Shown here: positions 42,447 to 53,101 of the stretch, piece after piece
How the letters are laid out: each line of letters starts with the position of its first letter
Numbering within the stretch: the first letter of the stretch is position 1
Assembly: GCF_947507565.1 (NCBI RefSeq)
Contig: NC_089179.1
Coordinates: 1,939,747-2,003,746, forward strand
Source: Oscarella lobularis
Taxonomy: Eukaryota; Porifera; Homoscleromorpha; Homosclerophorida; Oscarellidae
Length of the DNA stretch: 64,000 bases
Reading direction: 5' to 3'
The notes under the pieces: generated by a model
The model's database searches: none
What the model was told of the DNA's origin: nothing
The model's input: only the letters and a program-made list of their open reading frames with translations
Translations under genes and position numbers: made by a program

Positions 42447-42886
42447 GTAGAACTCGCACAGTTTACCGGCCTGGACCAGAGATCGCTTTGGCGGTGGGAA
42501 TCAGTGGAGTCGATTTATCGCGGCCGTGACACGTTTGGCTGCTTTCCGACGGGATTCGGTAAGTCGCTAATATTCCAATCTTATACGTCGGTGTGTGTTC
42601 GAGGTTCTTCACGGGAGCCAGCTGGATCATTTACCTCTAGTCATTGTCGCGAGTCCGCTAAAAATGTTGATACGCAACCAAATAAACGGCCTAGACCTCT
42701 TGGCGGCGGGAGTGGGTTACACAGATAAAGAAGATAGTCTCATCCTCAAGGGTGAGGTAAAAATAGTTTACAGAAGCTCCGAGAAGTCCCTACGTAATGA
42801 CAGGTGGAGATCATACCTTCAGCTGCCACACGTCGCGACGAAGTCCATACCGTTCTTGACTGGTGAGCATAATAGCAAATCTATAC

Positions 42887-43367
42887 TTATAAGCGCGACA
42901 GCCATCTTGAGTGGGCGCGGCTCTCGAGCGTTTGTCACCATACGTTTCGTCGTCGCTCTCTCGACGCGTTCGCGACGACGCGCAAAGCTCTCTCCCGTCG
43001 TGACCGCTTCGCGTGATCGGGTTTTCGGCCGCCGGCGTTTCCTTCGAGGGAAAGCTTCGAAACGCGCGAAGCGCGAGATTATACGCGTCCGAATGCTTGC
43101 ATCCGCGATCGACTTCGAATACGCGCAGCCTCGATCGTGCACTATACCCTTACTGGCCTGCTTTTTAGCACAGTTACAAGCATTCGGACGCGTGTAATCT
43201 CGCGTTTCGAAGCTGCCCCTCGAATGGGACGCCGTCGGCCGCGATCGGAAAGAGCTGTCCGCGTTGTCGCGAATGCGTCGAGACAGCGACGACGAAGCCT
43301 ACGGTGACAAACGCGCGAGGGCCGCGCCCAATCAATTAATTAATTAAGATGGCTGTCGCGTTTATAA
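42887..43367. mobile_element. Foldback MITE, about 480 bp
   Basis: Long inverted repeat: the left end TTATAAGCGCGACAGCCATC matches, inverted, the right end GATGGCTGTCGCGTTTATAA. Arms of roughly 200 bp include CGAGCGTTTGTCACC and ACGCGTCCGAATGCTTG. An AT insertion (ATTAATTAATTAA) marks the right arm. It lies inside the second RecQ gene. The target duplication was not resolved. Confidence 0.75.
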
Positions 43368-44837
43368 CTTTTGTCGTTTGAAAGAGTATCTTGAGGTGTC
43401 GGTGTTAGCATTACCCAGGCAACACCAACGTGGAGGTCCAGACGCTTCCTTGCCCAAAATGGCGGTACTTTTGAGTAGTCAAAACAAACAAATGCGAAGA
43501 GAAACAGGTAGAAATTACACAAATGGGGAGACAGATAAGCAGAAAGTACATGTACTGTACGAGCACGTACACTAAGGAAACAGACTCATACAGGAAGTGT
43601 AGCAACACGCGAATGGGGAGATAGACAACAGGCAGACACAAACAAACACAGATATAGATAGGCAGAAACTAAACATAAAAACAGGAATGCGGAGACAGAT
43701 AGGCAACTAAGGAGACAGACACATATAGGCAGTGTAGACAGAAGCAGAGACTACACAGAAAAAAATAAATGGGGAGACAGATAAGCAGAAAGTACATGTA
43801 CGAACACGTAGATAAGGAGACGGAGTGACTCATAAAAGAAGTGTAGACTGAGGAGGAAAGTACTGAGACAACACAGAAGCTAACACAGACAGGTAGAAAG
43901 CAAACAGACAAACACACAGAATCGAACACAGAGAGGCAGAAAGTACACAGACAAACACACAGATGCAGACACAGACAGGCAGAAACTACACAGACAAACA
44001 CAGAGATGGACACGCAGAAACTATACACAAGCAAACACAGACACAGATAGGCAGAAACTAAACATAAAAGCAGGAATTCGGAGACAAATAGGCAAATAGT
44101 ACATATACGAACACGCAGATAAAGACACAGACACAATGAGCAGTGTAGACAGAAGCAGAAACTAAAGGAAGTGTAGACAGAGGCAGAAAGTACTGAGACA
44201 GCACAGAAGCTAACACAGACAGGCAGAAAGTAAACAGACAAACACACAGAAGCGAACACTGACAGGCAGAAAGTACACAGACAAACACACAGATGCAGAC
44301 ACAGACAGGCAGAAAGTACACAGACAAACACACAGATGCAGACACAGACAGGCAGAAACTACACAGCCAAACACAGAGATGGACAGGCAGAAACTAAACA
44401 TAAATGCAGGAATTCGGAGACTAACAAGCAAATAGTAAATATACGAACACGCAGATAAAGACACAGACACATATACTGTAGGCAGTGTAGACAGAAGCAG
44501 AAACTACGACAAACACACAAATTCGAACACAGACAGGCAAAAGCTACACAGACAAACATACACAGTACTTTCTGCATGCATGCCTCTTTACACGTCCTGT
44601 ATGAGTCTGTCTCCTTATCTACGTGTTCGTAAATGTACTTTATGCTTATCTGTCTCCCCATTTATGTTTTTCCGTGTAGTTTCTGTCTGTCTCTCTTCGC
44701 ATTTGTGTGTTTTGACTACTCAAAACTACCGCCATTTTGGGAAACGAAGCGTCTGGACCTCCACCTTGGTGTTGCCTGGGTAATGCTAACACAGAAGCGC
44801 AAACGTCACCTCAAGGTACTCTTTCAAACGACAAAAG
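43368..44837. mobile_element. Inverted-repeat element filled with a minisatellite
   Basis: Ends of about 140 bp are inverted: left CTTTTGTCGTTTGAAAGAGT and right ACTCTTTCAAACGACAAAAG. Both carry TTAGCATTACCCAGGCAACA and GGTCCAGACGCTTC. The interior, about 43500-44690, is an imperfect repeat of ACACAGACAGGCAGAAACTA with related words and a period near 42. The left end touches the preceding MITE directly. Non-coding. Confidence 0.8.
43500..44690 (+). repeat. ACAGACAGGCAGAAA minisatellite
   Basis: Imperfect tandem units of about 42 bp. They generate long cysteine/leucine-rich frames on the minus strand, which are artefacts of the repeat. Confidence 0.85.
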
Positions 44838-45690
44838 CCTACTCTAAATAAATGCCAAAAACTCCTACGCGATCTTGCTACCCGGTCGAAGACCGGGTAA
44901 GTGGACTAGTCACATATAAAAGACAATTATCTCGTATTGGAGAGTCCCATGGACATGACGATGCGTTTCAACCGTGGTCAGGTCGGCAAAATAAAAGCAT
45001 CCGTGGGAAACGTCCCACTACATGTATTGGCTTTGTAAGCTACAGTCAGCCGTATGTCTCGAGCACGATTAATTCATATATTAGGAATGAAAGATCCCCT
45101 TGTCATTGTCAAAAGCCCAGATAGAGAAAATCTTTGTCTCTTCGTGAGAAGAGTGCGTGACGACGTTAAAAAATCCTTTTTCCGCTCTTACTTCTCCTGA
45201 AAGAGAAGCAAAACCTGTGCCCGAGGGTTGTTGTTTAGTGTCAGTCGATTGATGTCTGTTCAAACTCGTCCAATCGCGCTTGCAGGAGGAGAAAGGTTAT
45301 TGGCCACCAAACTGTGAAAAGCTTGTTATTACACGACTATTTGCCATGTTTCACCCGACAACAGCCGCCGCTACAAAAGCCGAAGTGTTGCAGTTGTTGG
45401 AAGCGAAAGAGGGAACAATTAGAGTCGTACTGGCTACAACAGCGCTACGCTTAGGAATAGATATTAGAGGATTAAGGACTGTTATTCACCTAGGATATCT
45501 AGATCTATTGAACAATATTTACAGGAAATGGGTCGTGCTGGACGAGACGTCAGTGCTAGCTCATCCGTTTTGCTCTGGAATAGGCTTTGGTGCAAAAGTG
45601 CAAGTCAAGACATGAAAACGTTTCTGGAGAACTCGAGCAACCGATGTCAGCGTTACCCTAACATATGGGGGTCAATTGCATAGGCCACCT

Positions 45691-46042
45691 TTTCAAAACA
45701 TAGCAAATACTGGTGACAATAATGAAGATTTTTTATTGATGGATGAATACATCTTTTTAGATTGAGAAAAGATATATTAAATGACGAAATAAAGGTAGAA
45801 GTAATGGGGCTCTTTTAATTCATTATAAATATTGCTTAAGACCAAAATGAGGATGTGGAAGAATAAAAATCATGAATTGAAAGAAACATTGAAGCAAATT
45901 GAGGCAACGATAATAAAAACTATAACAACTTTTAAAATGTTAAGTTATTCTTTTATATTAAGAGAAGCAAACTAAATAAGGGTAGCAGTAAATGATCTCT
46001 TTAATTTAGTGCAAATATTCCTTCCAGATCAAAATTAGTAAG
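45691..46042. other. AT-rich, no gene
   Basis: AT-rich sequence after the RecQ stop. A degenerate duplication is present: AGGTAGAAGTAATGGGGCTC at 45795 resembles GGGTAGCAGTAAATGATCTC at 45979. Confidence 0.4.
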
Positions 46043-46674
46043 TTAGTTAAAGAATTGAATAAAGCTTTGAAGAAAATGAAGGTGACAATCATAGAAATTT
46101 GTGACTTCTATATTTATGTACATTTTCTCTTTGGAAATCACTAAACCAAGGTTATTTATGTGATTGTACAGTATGTGCAACTGCTTGCCATCTTTGCCTA
46201 ACTTTAATTTCTTGTCTTTTAGCTTGCTATGATAGCGGAACAACATCTTTCACTTGCAAAATCGGTTGAGGTTACTAGGTAATTTGCTGTGTTTATTAAA
46301 TGAGTTAATGATTAAATTCTCACCAGCAACGGCACTTTCACCACTTTATCTCTTTTACATTACCATTATCTGTGACCACCACAACTACCAGCCGCGGAAT
46401 TTTTTGAGGTTGCTTACATTAGGATCATATGTAATGTTAATTAACTGCATGATTGCTTTAGTTACAGACCGTTGGAATTCAAAATTGTTTGCCCATTTTC
46501 TGCTTTACTTCTCTTCAAAACGACGTATAATGATGCTAGGTTCCCGTAGAAATGTCTCGTATTTTTACGAGAGCGTGGAATGAACCGCTGAATTTGGTCG
46601 CGATCTTGAAGGTAAAGTGCCCGACACAGTTTAGAAAGCATTTCCAGTGCCCTCCCATTCCCTAATCGAAGCAT
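46043..46674 (-). pseudogene. Minus-strand fragments of unknown protein
   Basis: Two segments look protein-like: GNGRALEMLSKLCRALYLQD with DRDQIQRFIPRSRKN (46674-46462), and KLKLGKDGKQLHILYNHINN (46246-46043). Between them the frames are closed. They might be the opposite-strand partner of the second RecQ gene, in the layout of the 8-13 kb element, but no DUF6589 signature is present. Identity unknown. Confidence 0.25.
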
Positions 46675-47052
46675 GCGAAGCGGTTTCTATGTTCTTTTAC
46701 AGTGCTTTTTCGACGTTTGTCTTCCTTTCTCGCAGATACTATTTTTAGCCGACTTATTGGCCAAAATGTGATTCTTGGCATGATCTCTGACCTGATTTTA
46801 CTCAAACGCGTCAAAAAAAATGTCTACCACATGTGCGCCGAAGGTGAAGACGATTGCTCCGTGGCATACAACAGCTGTCGTCATGACAAAGGGACAGATG
46901 CTGCGGTTTTGTCATGCGCCAAAACACTGGTCATGCCCACAGCCCAGAAGACCCAGAATTGTGGTGCAAATAGAAGAAAGCACAGAGCGGCATGATCTGA
47001 CGGCGCTTCCTGTGAATTTCCGGTGACCACTATTCTTTATTTTTTCTGCAGG

Positions 47053-47770
47053 AAGCACCTCCAGACATAACATTAAAATTGCCCCACGCGTTCTTTCACG
47101 AACTAAACTACATTTTTCAAAAGTTATCTGCGGAATCTCTCCTTCGAATGTGTGAAGAGGGAAACACAGAACGCATTAAGGTTATAAGGTGATTCGTCTT
47201 CATTACTTTATGACATAAATCTTTTTGAGAACAAGTCTTTCTACAATGATCTGGAACCTAGCCCCGAAAGAGAAATATAAAGGCAACCTATACCTGCAAA
47301 TAGCAGCAAAGCTGGCTGGTGCCCTTTCAACCACGGACCAATGGCTAATTGCCGTCTACTGACATTGTCTGGAGTGACTCCAGGAAGGCGCACCCTCGCG
47401 ATTTGCAGGGACCTTGAAGAAAAGAAAATTTACCACGCTACACCTTGGGGAACGAAATTTTGGAACAAGCATCGTAATATGAGGAAGAAGTATAAAAAGC
47501 AACACGAAAACAGCAGCAAGGACCGACATATGTAGCAGGAGGATTTGGAGATGAAGATCGAAAGGAGGTATGAATGTTCGTGAATGTTCAAAGATTACAG
47601 GAACTTCTGCAGGTGACAAGAGAAGTACCAAGCGGAGAGACGGCAAAAGGAAAAGAAGAAGCCAAGAAATTGTTGAAGAGGGTAAAATACTTATCACCAT
47701 TATATTAGACTCTAAGGTCACCTCTTTAGAGGAAGAAGAAGGAATTCAGGCAGAAGAGATGCCAGCTTAA
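47053..47770 (+). pseudogene. C-terminal part of a MULE-type transposase
   Basis: After a TTTTTTCTGCAG acceptor, the frame reads LKLPHAFFHELNYIFQKLSA, ESLLRMCEEGNTE and, after a break, MIWNLAPKEKYKGNLYLQIA with AGALSTTDQWLIAV. A later frame gives LSGVTPGRRTLAICRDLEEK and a lysine-rich tail. This corresponds to the block LS..LLxxC..GxTQNxNE...IWxxxPK of the family seen at 27.6-28.0 kb. The catalytic N-terminal half is missing, and there are shifts at about 47190 and 47350. Confidence 0.55.
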
Positions 47771-48905
47771 TCTTAGAATTTTCTTTTACATGTTTTTATA
47801 CTAATGTTAAGCCCTACTAAACATTCTAAAAAAACAAGTGGTGATTTTTTTGAAGACCGATTAAAACGCTTTTTGGCGGTCGTGTTACAGAACGGGTTAA
47901 TAATATAATTTCAATTACTTTTTTTTTAGTTGAGGAGCTTGCGAATTTTTCTAGATGTAAGGATACAAAATGATTTCATTAGTTTCACAGTACAGTCTCG
48001 ATTATCCGAACCCCAATGTTTCAGGGGGGTTCGGATAATTAAAATTTCGGATAATCGAGGGTACGTTAGAAATCGAACGTACGGTTCGAAGGAAGCAGTT
48101 TTGGAAAATTTCCGTAAATTTTTTAACGTCCGTGACGTCATTTAAGCATAGTGCGTTAGCAAATTAGATCACATGACTTAAAATTTACGTTTCGGATAAT
48201 CGAGGGTTCGGTTACTTGCCATCTTCGCTGTCAATTTCTACTCTGCGTTTCTATTTGGCCGTTGTTAAAAAAAGTTCGTCTAAAACTCATAAATAGGGTC
48301 CACGACGTGCAGGCTCTTCGACTAATCGACGTCATTGATACAAAGTAATACATTTTAATGTCATAGTGTGAGCAAATTCAGACAAAATTAATTTTTGGAC
48401 CTCTATATCCTGATGTCACATGTATAAAATCTCTACAAACGCTATGCGAAGGAGGAAGTGTGTCCGAAATAGCCAGCAGTTGGCGACTCATAAATGACAA
48501 AATTAGATTTAGTATTGGAAAACTAGCTAAAAATTTTCTAAAATTTCCCTTTTCCATAACGCAATAAATTATTCTGCATTAGTTCAACATTTGTCATGAA
48601 AATTTTGCCTTGACAATTTTGCCTTGACAAGAAGAAGAAGAGCGGAAGAAAGGTGACTAAAACTTCGGTTTATTTATGAAATTCTGACAATTCTCTTTAG
48701 CTGAAAAAAACTAGAAAAAGGTAGAACTCAAACTAAGGGTAAAAGGGTATAAATAATTTGTGATATTTTTAATAGTGCTTGATGAAGAGGGCCAACATAA
48801 ACTCGTTCTTATCTAATATCTAATTCGATCTTATTCGACGTTTTTTTGTACTGTAGTTCCGCAAAAGCTCCTTTTTCTTTGGGAAGAAAGTAAGAACAAA
48901 AGTTA
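47771..48905. repeat. Pogo/Tigger-type terminal repeat and unassigned sequence
   Basis: At 47988-48062 the sequence CAGTACAGTCTCGATTATCC, then GAACCCCAATGTTTC and further TTCGGATAATCGAGGGT words, is the classical pogo/Tigger end. One more TTTCGGATAATCGAGGGTTC occurs at 48190. No transposase is attached. The remainder is AT-rich; a short frame at 48410-48500 is unassigned. Confidence 0.65.
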
Positions 48906-49375
48906 TTAGTTCTGAAATTGTGACGTTTTTTCTAAGGGCGTGACTTGTTTTTTTGCTTCACTTGTTTCTTTGCTCTTAATCCCACCTGTCATTTTCCAGC
49001 CGGAAATCGTTTCCTTGCTCAGCATAATTCGCTGCCTCTCTCTTTTGCTCAAATTAGGAACGGAGACGACGTAATTCTCCCACTTTTCGAGGTAGCCCAA
49101 AAATTCCACTTTTAGCCACTTACAGAAATATTGGCATAGTAACACAGTGGAACTGGTTGCTTGTACTGGACTTACCTGCAATCTGTCATCCTCAGTGATA
49201 TATAGCCCTCGACGATTTGACTTCTTGTCACGAAGACTTGTCACGAAGACTTCGCGTACATTCTTCTAAGTCCTTGTCAATAATGCGATAAAATCTGATT
49301 GTTTCCTCGGCTCCTTCGAGCGCGAAATGCTCCAATCCGTAAGCAACGGACTCGCTCAAGACCTAAAAAAGTTAT
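48906..49375 (-). pseudogene. P-element-type transposase remnant
   Basis: Minus-strand order: VLSESVAYGLEHFALEGAEE and TIRFYRIIDKDLEECTREVF (49375-49250), then after a small duplication of CACGAAGACTTGT, FLGYLEKWENYVVSVPNLSK and RERQRIMLSKETISGWKMTG. This order matches the C-terminal half of P-element/THAP9-like transposases. Fragmentary; no THAP finger or RNase H core is present here. Confidence 0.65.
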
Positions 49376-49483
49376 CATTTTCTGATATTGTTGTGTAATC
49401 CTGGAGCCTAGACTTTTGACAAACAAACAACAATCATATGGTAACGTCTACACGTGCGTGCGTTAAGGTTTTAGTTTTCCCAG

Positions 49484-49572
49484 AAGCGTTGTTTCCCACG
49501 ATGTCGCCGCTTTACGATCTGCAGCTGCAATGGGTTATCTGTCTCAGACTTTTACTCAAGCGGTTTTCAGAG
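49484..49572 (+). CDS. Exon of a probable host membrane protein
   Basis: A TTTTCCCAG acceptor and an AG|GTAAGA donor enclose an exon encoding SVVSHDVAALRSAAAMGYLS and QTFTQAVFR, ending in phase 1. The split codon is completed to alanine by the next exon. No domain is recognised. This is one of the few regions of the window with undamaged coding and splice signals. Confidence 0.5.
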
Positions 49573-49756
49573 GTAAGAAAGCGCACAAAACGTGCGTTGT
49601 AACTCGATTGAGATATTGAACGATGAAAGACGTTACAAGTTCTGAGAACATTCGGACGGTTGCGCCTTGACGTTTACCAAGTTACAAAGACCCAGAGAAG
49701 GAGTCCTTCCCTCCGCGTGCGTGTATACATTCTAAATATAGTGTGCTCTTTTTCAG

Positions 49757-49947
49757 CTCCTCCGGCGATAAAAAGTGACGACGTCAACCCAATTCGCCTG
49801 GGCAGCGATCCCACTTCGGAAACCATAATCCTCATCTGCGTATCTGTCGTCTTACTTCTTTTGGTCGTCATTTCGTCTTTCGTGTTTTACCGCAATTGGG
49901 ACGACGACGACCACCACAATGAGGGCGTAGTCGAGACAGAAGTTTAA
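49757..49947 (+). CDS. Last exon: single transmembrane segment and acidic tail
   Basis: After TCTTTTTCAG, the exon reads PPAIKSDDVNPIRLGSDP, a hydrophobic helix TIILICVSVVLLLLVVISSF, and a short cytoplasmic tail ending HHNEGVVETEV, with TAA at 49945-49947. This fits the C-terminus of a type I membrane protein whose ectodomain lies upstream. A TTTAATTAAA box about 40 bases downstream may serve as a poly(A) signal. Exon junction phase agrees with 49484-49572. Protein family unknown. Confidence 0.6.
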
Positions 49948-50468
49948 CTCTGCTATTTTTTCATCTTTGCGTTTTCTTTCTGCTTTAATTAAAGAACAGC
50001 TCTAATTACTATAATTAATTACTATAATTTTCGATTTCTTTGTGTAATTAAATTTCTCTTCTATTTAAAAAAAAAAATAATAATATTCAAAAAAGGAAAT
50101 ATGACATTGTTATTTTTTCTTACTGGATTCCCTCTTCCTTGACAATCAAAAGGCTTTTAAATAAAAGAAACGGTGTGACTATTTGTCCAGCGAATCTCAC
50201 GTCCACGTCTTTTCGTAGCTGTCGTGACAGCAGAGAACGACGCGAAAGGGCAAAACGTTACAAGTGGAGGTCCCGCAGCTCACGTTCAGCGGGTTATTCG
50301 CAGGCAATCGTCTTTTGTCGTGCGAAACGAGAGATTGACCGGCGATCCGACGCTATCAGCTTCAAATGGACGAATGCAACGTTCGATCGGAGTCGCGCAG
50401 CATCGATTTCTCTGACGATAACGGCGACGGCGGCGCTCTTGCCGGAGAAACGGAGGTAGGTAGCTGTT
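49948..50468. other. Intergenic AT-rich spacer
   Basis: AT-rich sequence with an A tract near 50070, then GC-richer sequence leading into the next reading frame. Possible 5' coding sequence at 50260-50460 is not supported by a consistent frame. Confidence 0.4.
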
Positions 50469-51746
50469 GTGGAATCAAGCGGAGGATATGAAGTCACAAT
50501 GGTGTGTCCTGATGAAACCACCGAGGAAACGGCTCATCTCATTGTTGGACACATGGGACAATACCATTTTGTTTCTGTAGAAGAAATCGAGTCAGATATG
50601 TGCGACCTGTCATCTGACCATTCAGGAGCCGAGGAAGAGACGGTCGAACGTGAAGTCGGAGCAACGCTTTCAGACCCGCCGTCGCATGAAGTTGTCAGTG
50701 ATTGCGCAAGATGGGGACGTCGCGATAAGGCATCAGATGGGAGTGTCGTGATTGGGTCGTGTCCTATTGATGGTCCTCTAACGTTTTTTTTAAAACTCGT
50801 CGAAGCATTCGCTAGCATCGGCGCTCTTCTGCGGGAATTGGCAACAAATGATCGAATATTGGCAATTCTGGTGGCAGTAATCGGGCTGTGCCAAAGAAGC
50901 CGTTGGGGCGACGCCAAAGTGATGTGGCTGACAGAAACAAAGCAATGCGAGAAATCACCAAATATAGACTGCTGGGGAGATGAAGGAACGCGTTTCTTTG
51001 ACCACCTCGCAACATCATCGGCTGGTTCAGCGCCATTTGAACAGACTTCCACGTGCTGCAGCCAAACATTTCCCAACCCATTTGTCGTGAAGAAAAGACG
51101 TTCCATTCATCTAAAGTAAGATATTCTTTAGTCAAATAATTTGATAGAGCTGAGGATTTTTTGTCGTGCAGTGTTCTATCGAAGAACCAGTCTGTCAGGA
51201 CGTCTGCAAGATTTTTTGCGACCATCTGCATGTAATCCATACCGTCATTGCAGAGGAACGGTCGTCATGCGCAGATTGGTCAACACGTGGCCACAATTCC
51301 TTGTGTTCGACATTCACGGAAGTGCAATCAACGTCTGCTTCGTCGAACTTGGGAAAACGATTCTTGTACCACCAAATCATCCAAACGGAATATGGTAATG
51401 CAGTTATCAGTTAATGGCAGCACCTTTAACGTTTCTTATTAGCTACGTTCTTCTGATGGCAACGCTGTCGGATGAGGGAGGGCATTTCGAAGCCATATTC
51501 AGATTGAAAGAGACGGAGTGGTTTCTTTACAATGGCATGAATAACACGCCTATACGGCCTCGTGGAAAGCCTACTTCAAACCCGAAGTGTCTGTCACCGT
51601 ACAAAATCGGCTGGGCGTTGTATGTGCAATTGAAATATGTTAAAGAGGAGATGAAGAAGTTGGCACGAGAAATGGCGCAATTGGGGGATTCTATCCCAGG
51701 GTCTTACTGGAACGAAACGCCAAAAAGGCAACAAAGACGAAAATAG
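50469..51746 (+). pseudogene. Multi-exon gene of transposon-associated type, C-terminal ubiquitin-peptidase-like region
   Basis: The first long exon (50469-51116) has an acidic leader, then FFLKLVEAFASIGALLRELA, KVMWLTETKQCEKSPNIDCW and a cysteine-rich segment. A GTAAGA donor and a TGCAG acceptor at about 51172 lead to CSIEEPVCQDVCKIFCDHLH; after a one-base shift, NTWPQFLVFDIHGSAINVCF follows. A third exon from about 51440 reads SDEGGHFEAIFRLKETEWFL and YNGMNNTPIRP. The GGHF...WFLYNGM ending resembles the histidine box of ubiquitin-specific-peptidase-like folds in such proteins. That functional reading is an inference. Confidence 0.45.
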
Positions 51747-51761
51747 TGAAACCATACTGAA

Positions 51762-51910
51762 AGTCTGTCTTTCTGTCTGTCTGTCCGTCTGTCCGTCTGT
51801 CTGTCCGTGTGTCCGTCTGTCTGGTAGGTAGGTTGGTAGCTAGGTAGCTAGGTAGCTAGGTAGCTAGGTAGCTAGGTAGCTAGGTAGCTAGGTAGCTAGG
51901 TAGTTAGGTT
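51762..51910 (+). repeat. GTCT and GTAGCTAG microsatellites
   Basis: TCTGTCTGTCTGTCCGTCTG-type tetranucleotides to 51822, then about nine copies of GTAGCTAG to 51905. Confidence 0.95.
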
Positions 51911-52039
51911 GCACGCACGACAACTTGTGAAAATCACATTCGATGTCATTCAGAAATATAAGCTTACGTGTTTGGTATGTCGCACGCACAACCACTTGGA
52001 AAATCACATTCCCTGTCATTCAGAAATGATGTCTAATTT

Positions 52040-52200
52040 ATTTTCTGATCTACTATGTTAGCCTGTGTAGTGGCTAACATAGTAGATAAGCCAATATAGT
52101 AGATCTACTATATTAGCTGATCTACTATATTAGCTGATGTACTATGTTAGCCACTACACAGGCTAACATTGTAGATCAGCCAATATAGTAGATGTGAGCA
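52040..52200. repeat. Complex inverted repeat of TCTACTATRTTAGC words
   Basis: Several copies of GATCTACTATGTTAGCC occur in both orientations. The outer arms CTACTATGTTAGCCTGTGTA (52049-52068) and its complement near 52139-52158 can form a long hairpin. No coding. Confidence 0.85.
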
Positions 52201-52895
52201 GCATCAGAACGAGAAGTGGCGCTTACAGAAGTGTCATGGGAGTGTCAGCCATATGTACGATGCAACTGCTATATATAGAAACAATGACATCATCGATCTA
52301 CTGTGTGAGCGATCTAGTATGTTGGCCTAACAACGTCTGCGTCCTCCGCTTCCCCGGAATGGGCTGATGATAGGCTACTTTCGGTGTCGTTGAACAACTG
52401 CGAAATCCAGTCGTCGCTTCCATACGAGGAGGCGTCAGGGTCCGGAACATCGTCACTGGCAGCGTCTGAGTCCGGTGAGTCGATTTCAGGACGAAGGGAG
52501 ATGTCTGTAGGGTTGTTCGCGTCGGTCATTTTATTAGGCAGACGTATACGCGAAAGACTTCCGTTCCACCAATGACGTAGGTGGAACCGGATAGGGAGGC
52601 ACCGGAAGCAAAGACAGTCGACGACGACAAACCTCCACCGCGTTCACCGCTGGCGGCAGCGGCGCTTGCTGCGACAGACAGGGAAAACTCGCAGCGATTT
52701 ACGTGCAAACGTGTAAGGCGCTGACAAAAGCGGATATGGCGCTCACTGAGCAAAGAAATATTGGGTAACAGTTTATCCCCATGGGGAATGACCTGTTTCC
52801 TCATTATTAATCCGTTTCGCCCGCGAGACACGTCCATACCAGACATTCTCGCAAATATGAAAAAGGAGTAACAACAGAGCATCTTTGATGCTTTG
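52201..52895. other. Unassigned; acidic minus-strand frame
   Basis: A minus-strand frame (52529-52314) encodes an Asp/Ser-rich 71-residue peptide with IDSPDSDAASDDVPDPDASS. Acidic N-termini of this style occur in piggyBac proteins, but it lies on the opposite strand to the piggyBac piece downstream. Not assigned. Confidence 0.3.
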
Positions 52896-53045
52896 ATGAC
52901 CCACTTTAAGAGGGTCGTGGAGATCCTCAAAGAGGATCAGATCCGCGCTGTTAAGAGAGAACGCGCACTGAGGGAGCGGTTCGGCAGTGACCTAATATGG
53001 GACGAATTTGACCGCTTTCTGAAGGAGGACAGGGTAGAGGAATAG
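52896..53045 (+). CDS. Charged 49-residue reading frame, unknown
   Basis: The ATG at 52896 encodes MTHFKRVVEILKEDQIRAVK and RERALRERFGSDLIWDEFDR with alternating charges, probably a long helix, and stops at 53043-53045. The same frame continues beyond the stop (DRLLVFKGDEEEFRQMVFQ), hinting at an older, longer protein. No family recognised. It precedes the piggyBac remnant by about 50 bases. Confidence 0.3.
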   Translation: MTHFKRVVEILKEDQIRAVKRERALRERFGSDLIWDEFDRFLKEDRVEE

Positions 53046-53101
53046 GACAGGCTACTAGTGTTCAAAGGGGACGAGGAAGAGTTCAGACAAATGGTCTTCC
53101 A

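Larger units (their letters stand above)
42447..45690 (+). pseudogene. Second RecQ-type helicase, interrupted by two insertions
   Basis: The 5' part (42447-42880) encodes ESIYRGRDTFGCFPTGFGKS with Walker A and LPLVIVASPLKMLIRNQING (motif Ia), with one shift near 42590. Two inverted-repeat elements (42887-43367 and 43368-44837) follow. The 3' part has VGKIKASVGNVPLHVLAL, then a stop where T is expected, ATVSRMSRARLIHILGMKDP and LVIVKSPDRENLCLFVRRVR; then FAMFHPTTAAATKAEVLQLL, TIRVVLATTALRLGIDIRGL (V) and EMGRAGRDVSASSSVLLWNR (VI). The DEAH box is missing. It is clearly different from the first RecQ. No inverted ends or partner gene could be linked to it. Confidence 0.8.

Noticed and set aside
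43669..44470. Long minus-strand cysteine/leucine-rich reading frames
   Set aside because: They are the complement of the ACAGACAGGCAGAAA minisatellite; the periodic sequence lacks stops by chance and has no domain.
50534..51240. Minus-strand frames of 142 and 190 residues
   Set aside because: Antisense to a plus-strand gene with consistent splice sites and a recognisable C-terminal region.
52314..52529. Acidic piggyBac N-terminus
   Set aside because: Wrong strand relative to the piggyBac remnant at 53.1-54.1 kb and no joining exon.
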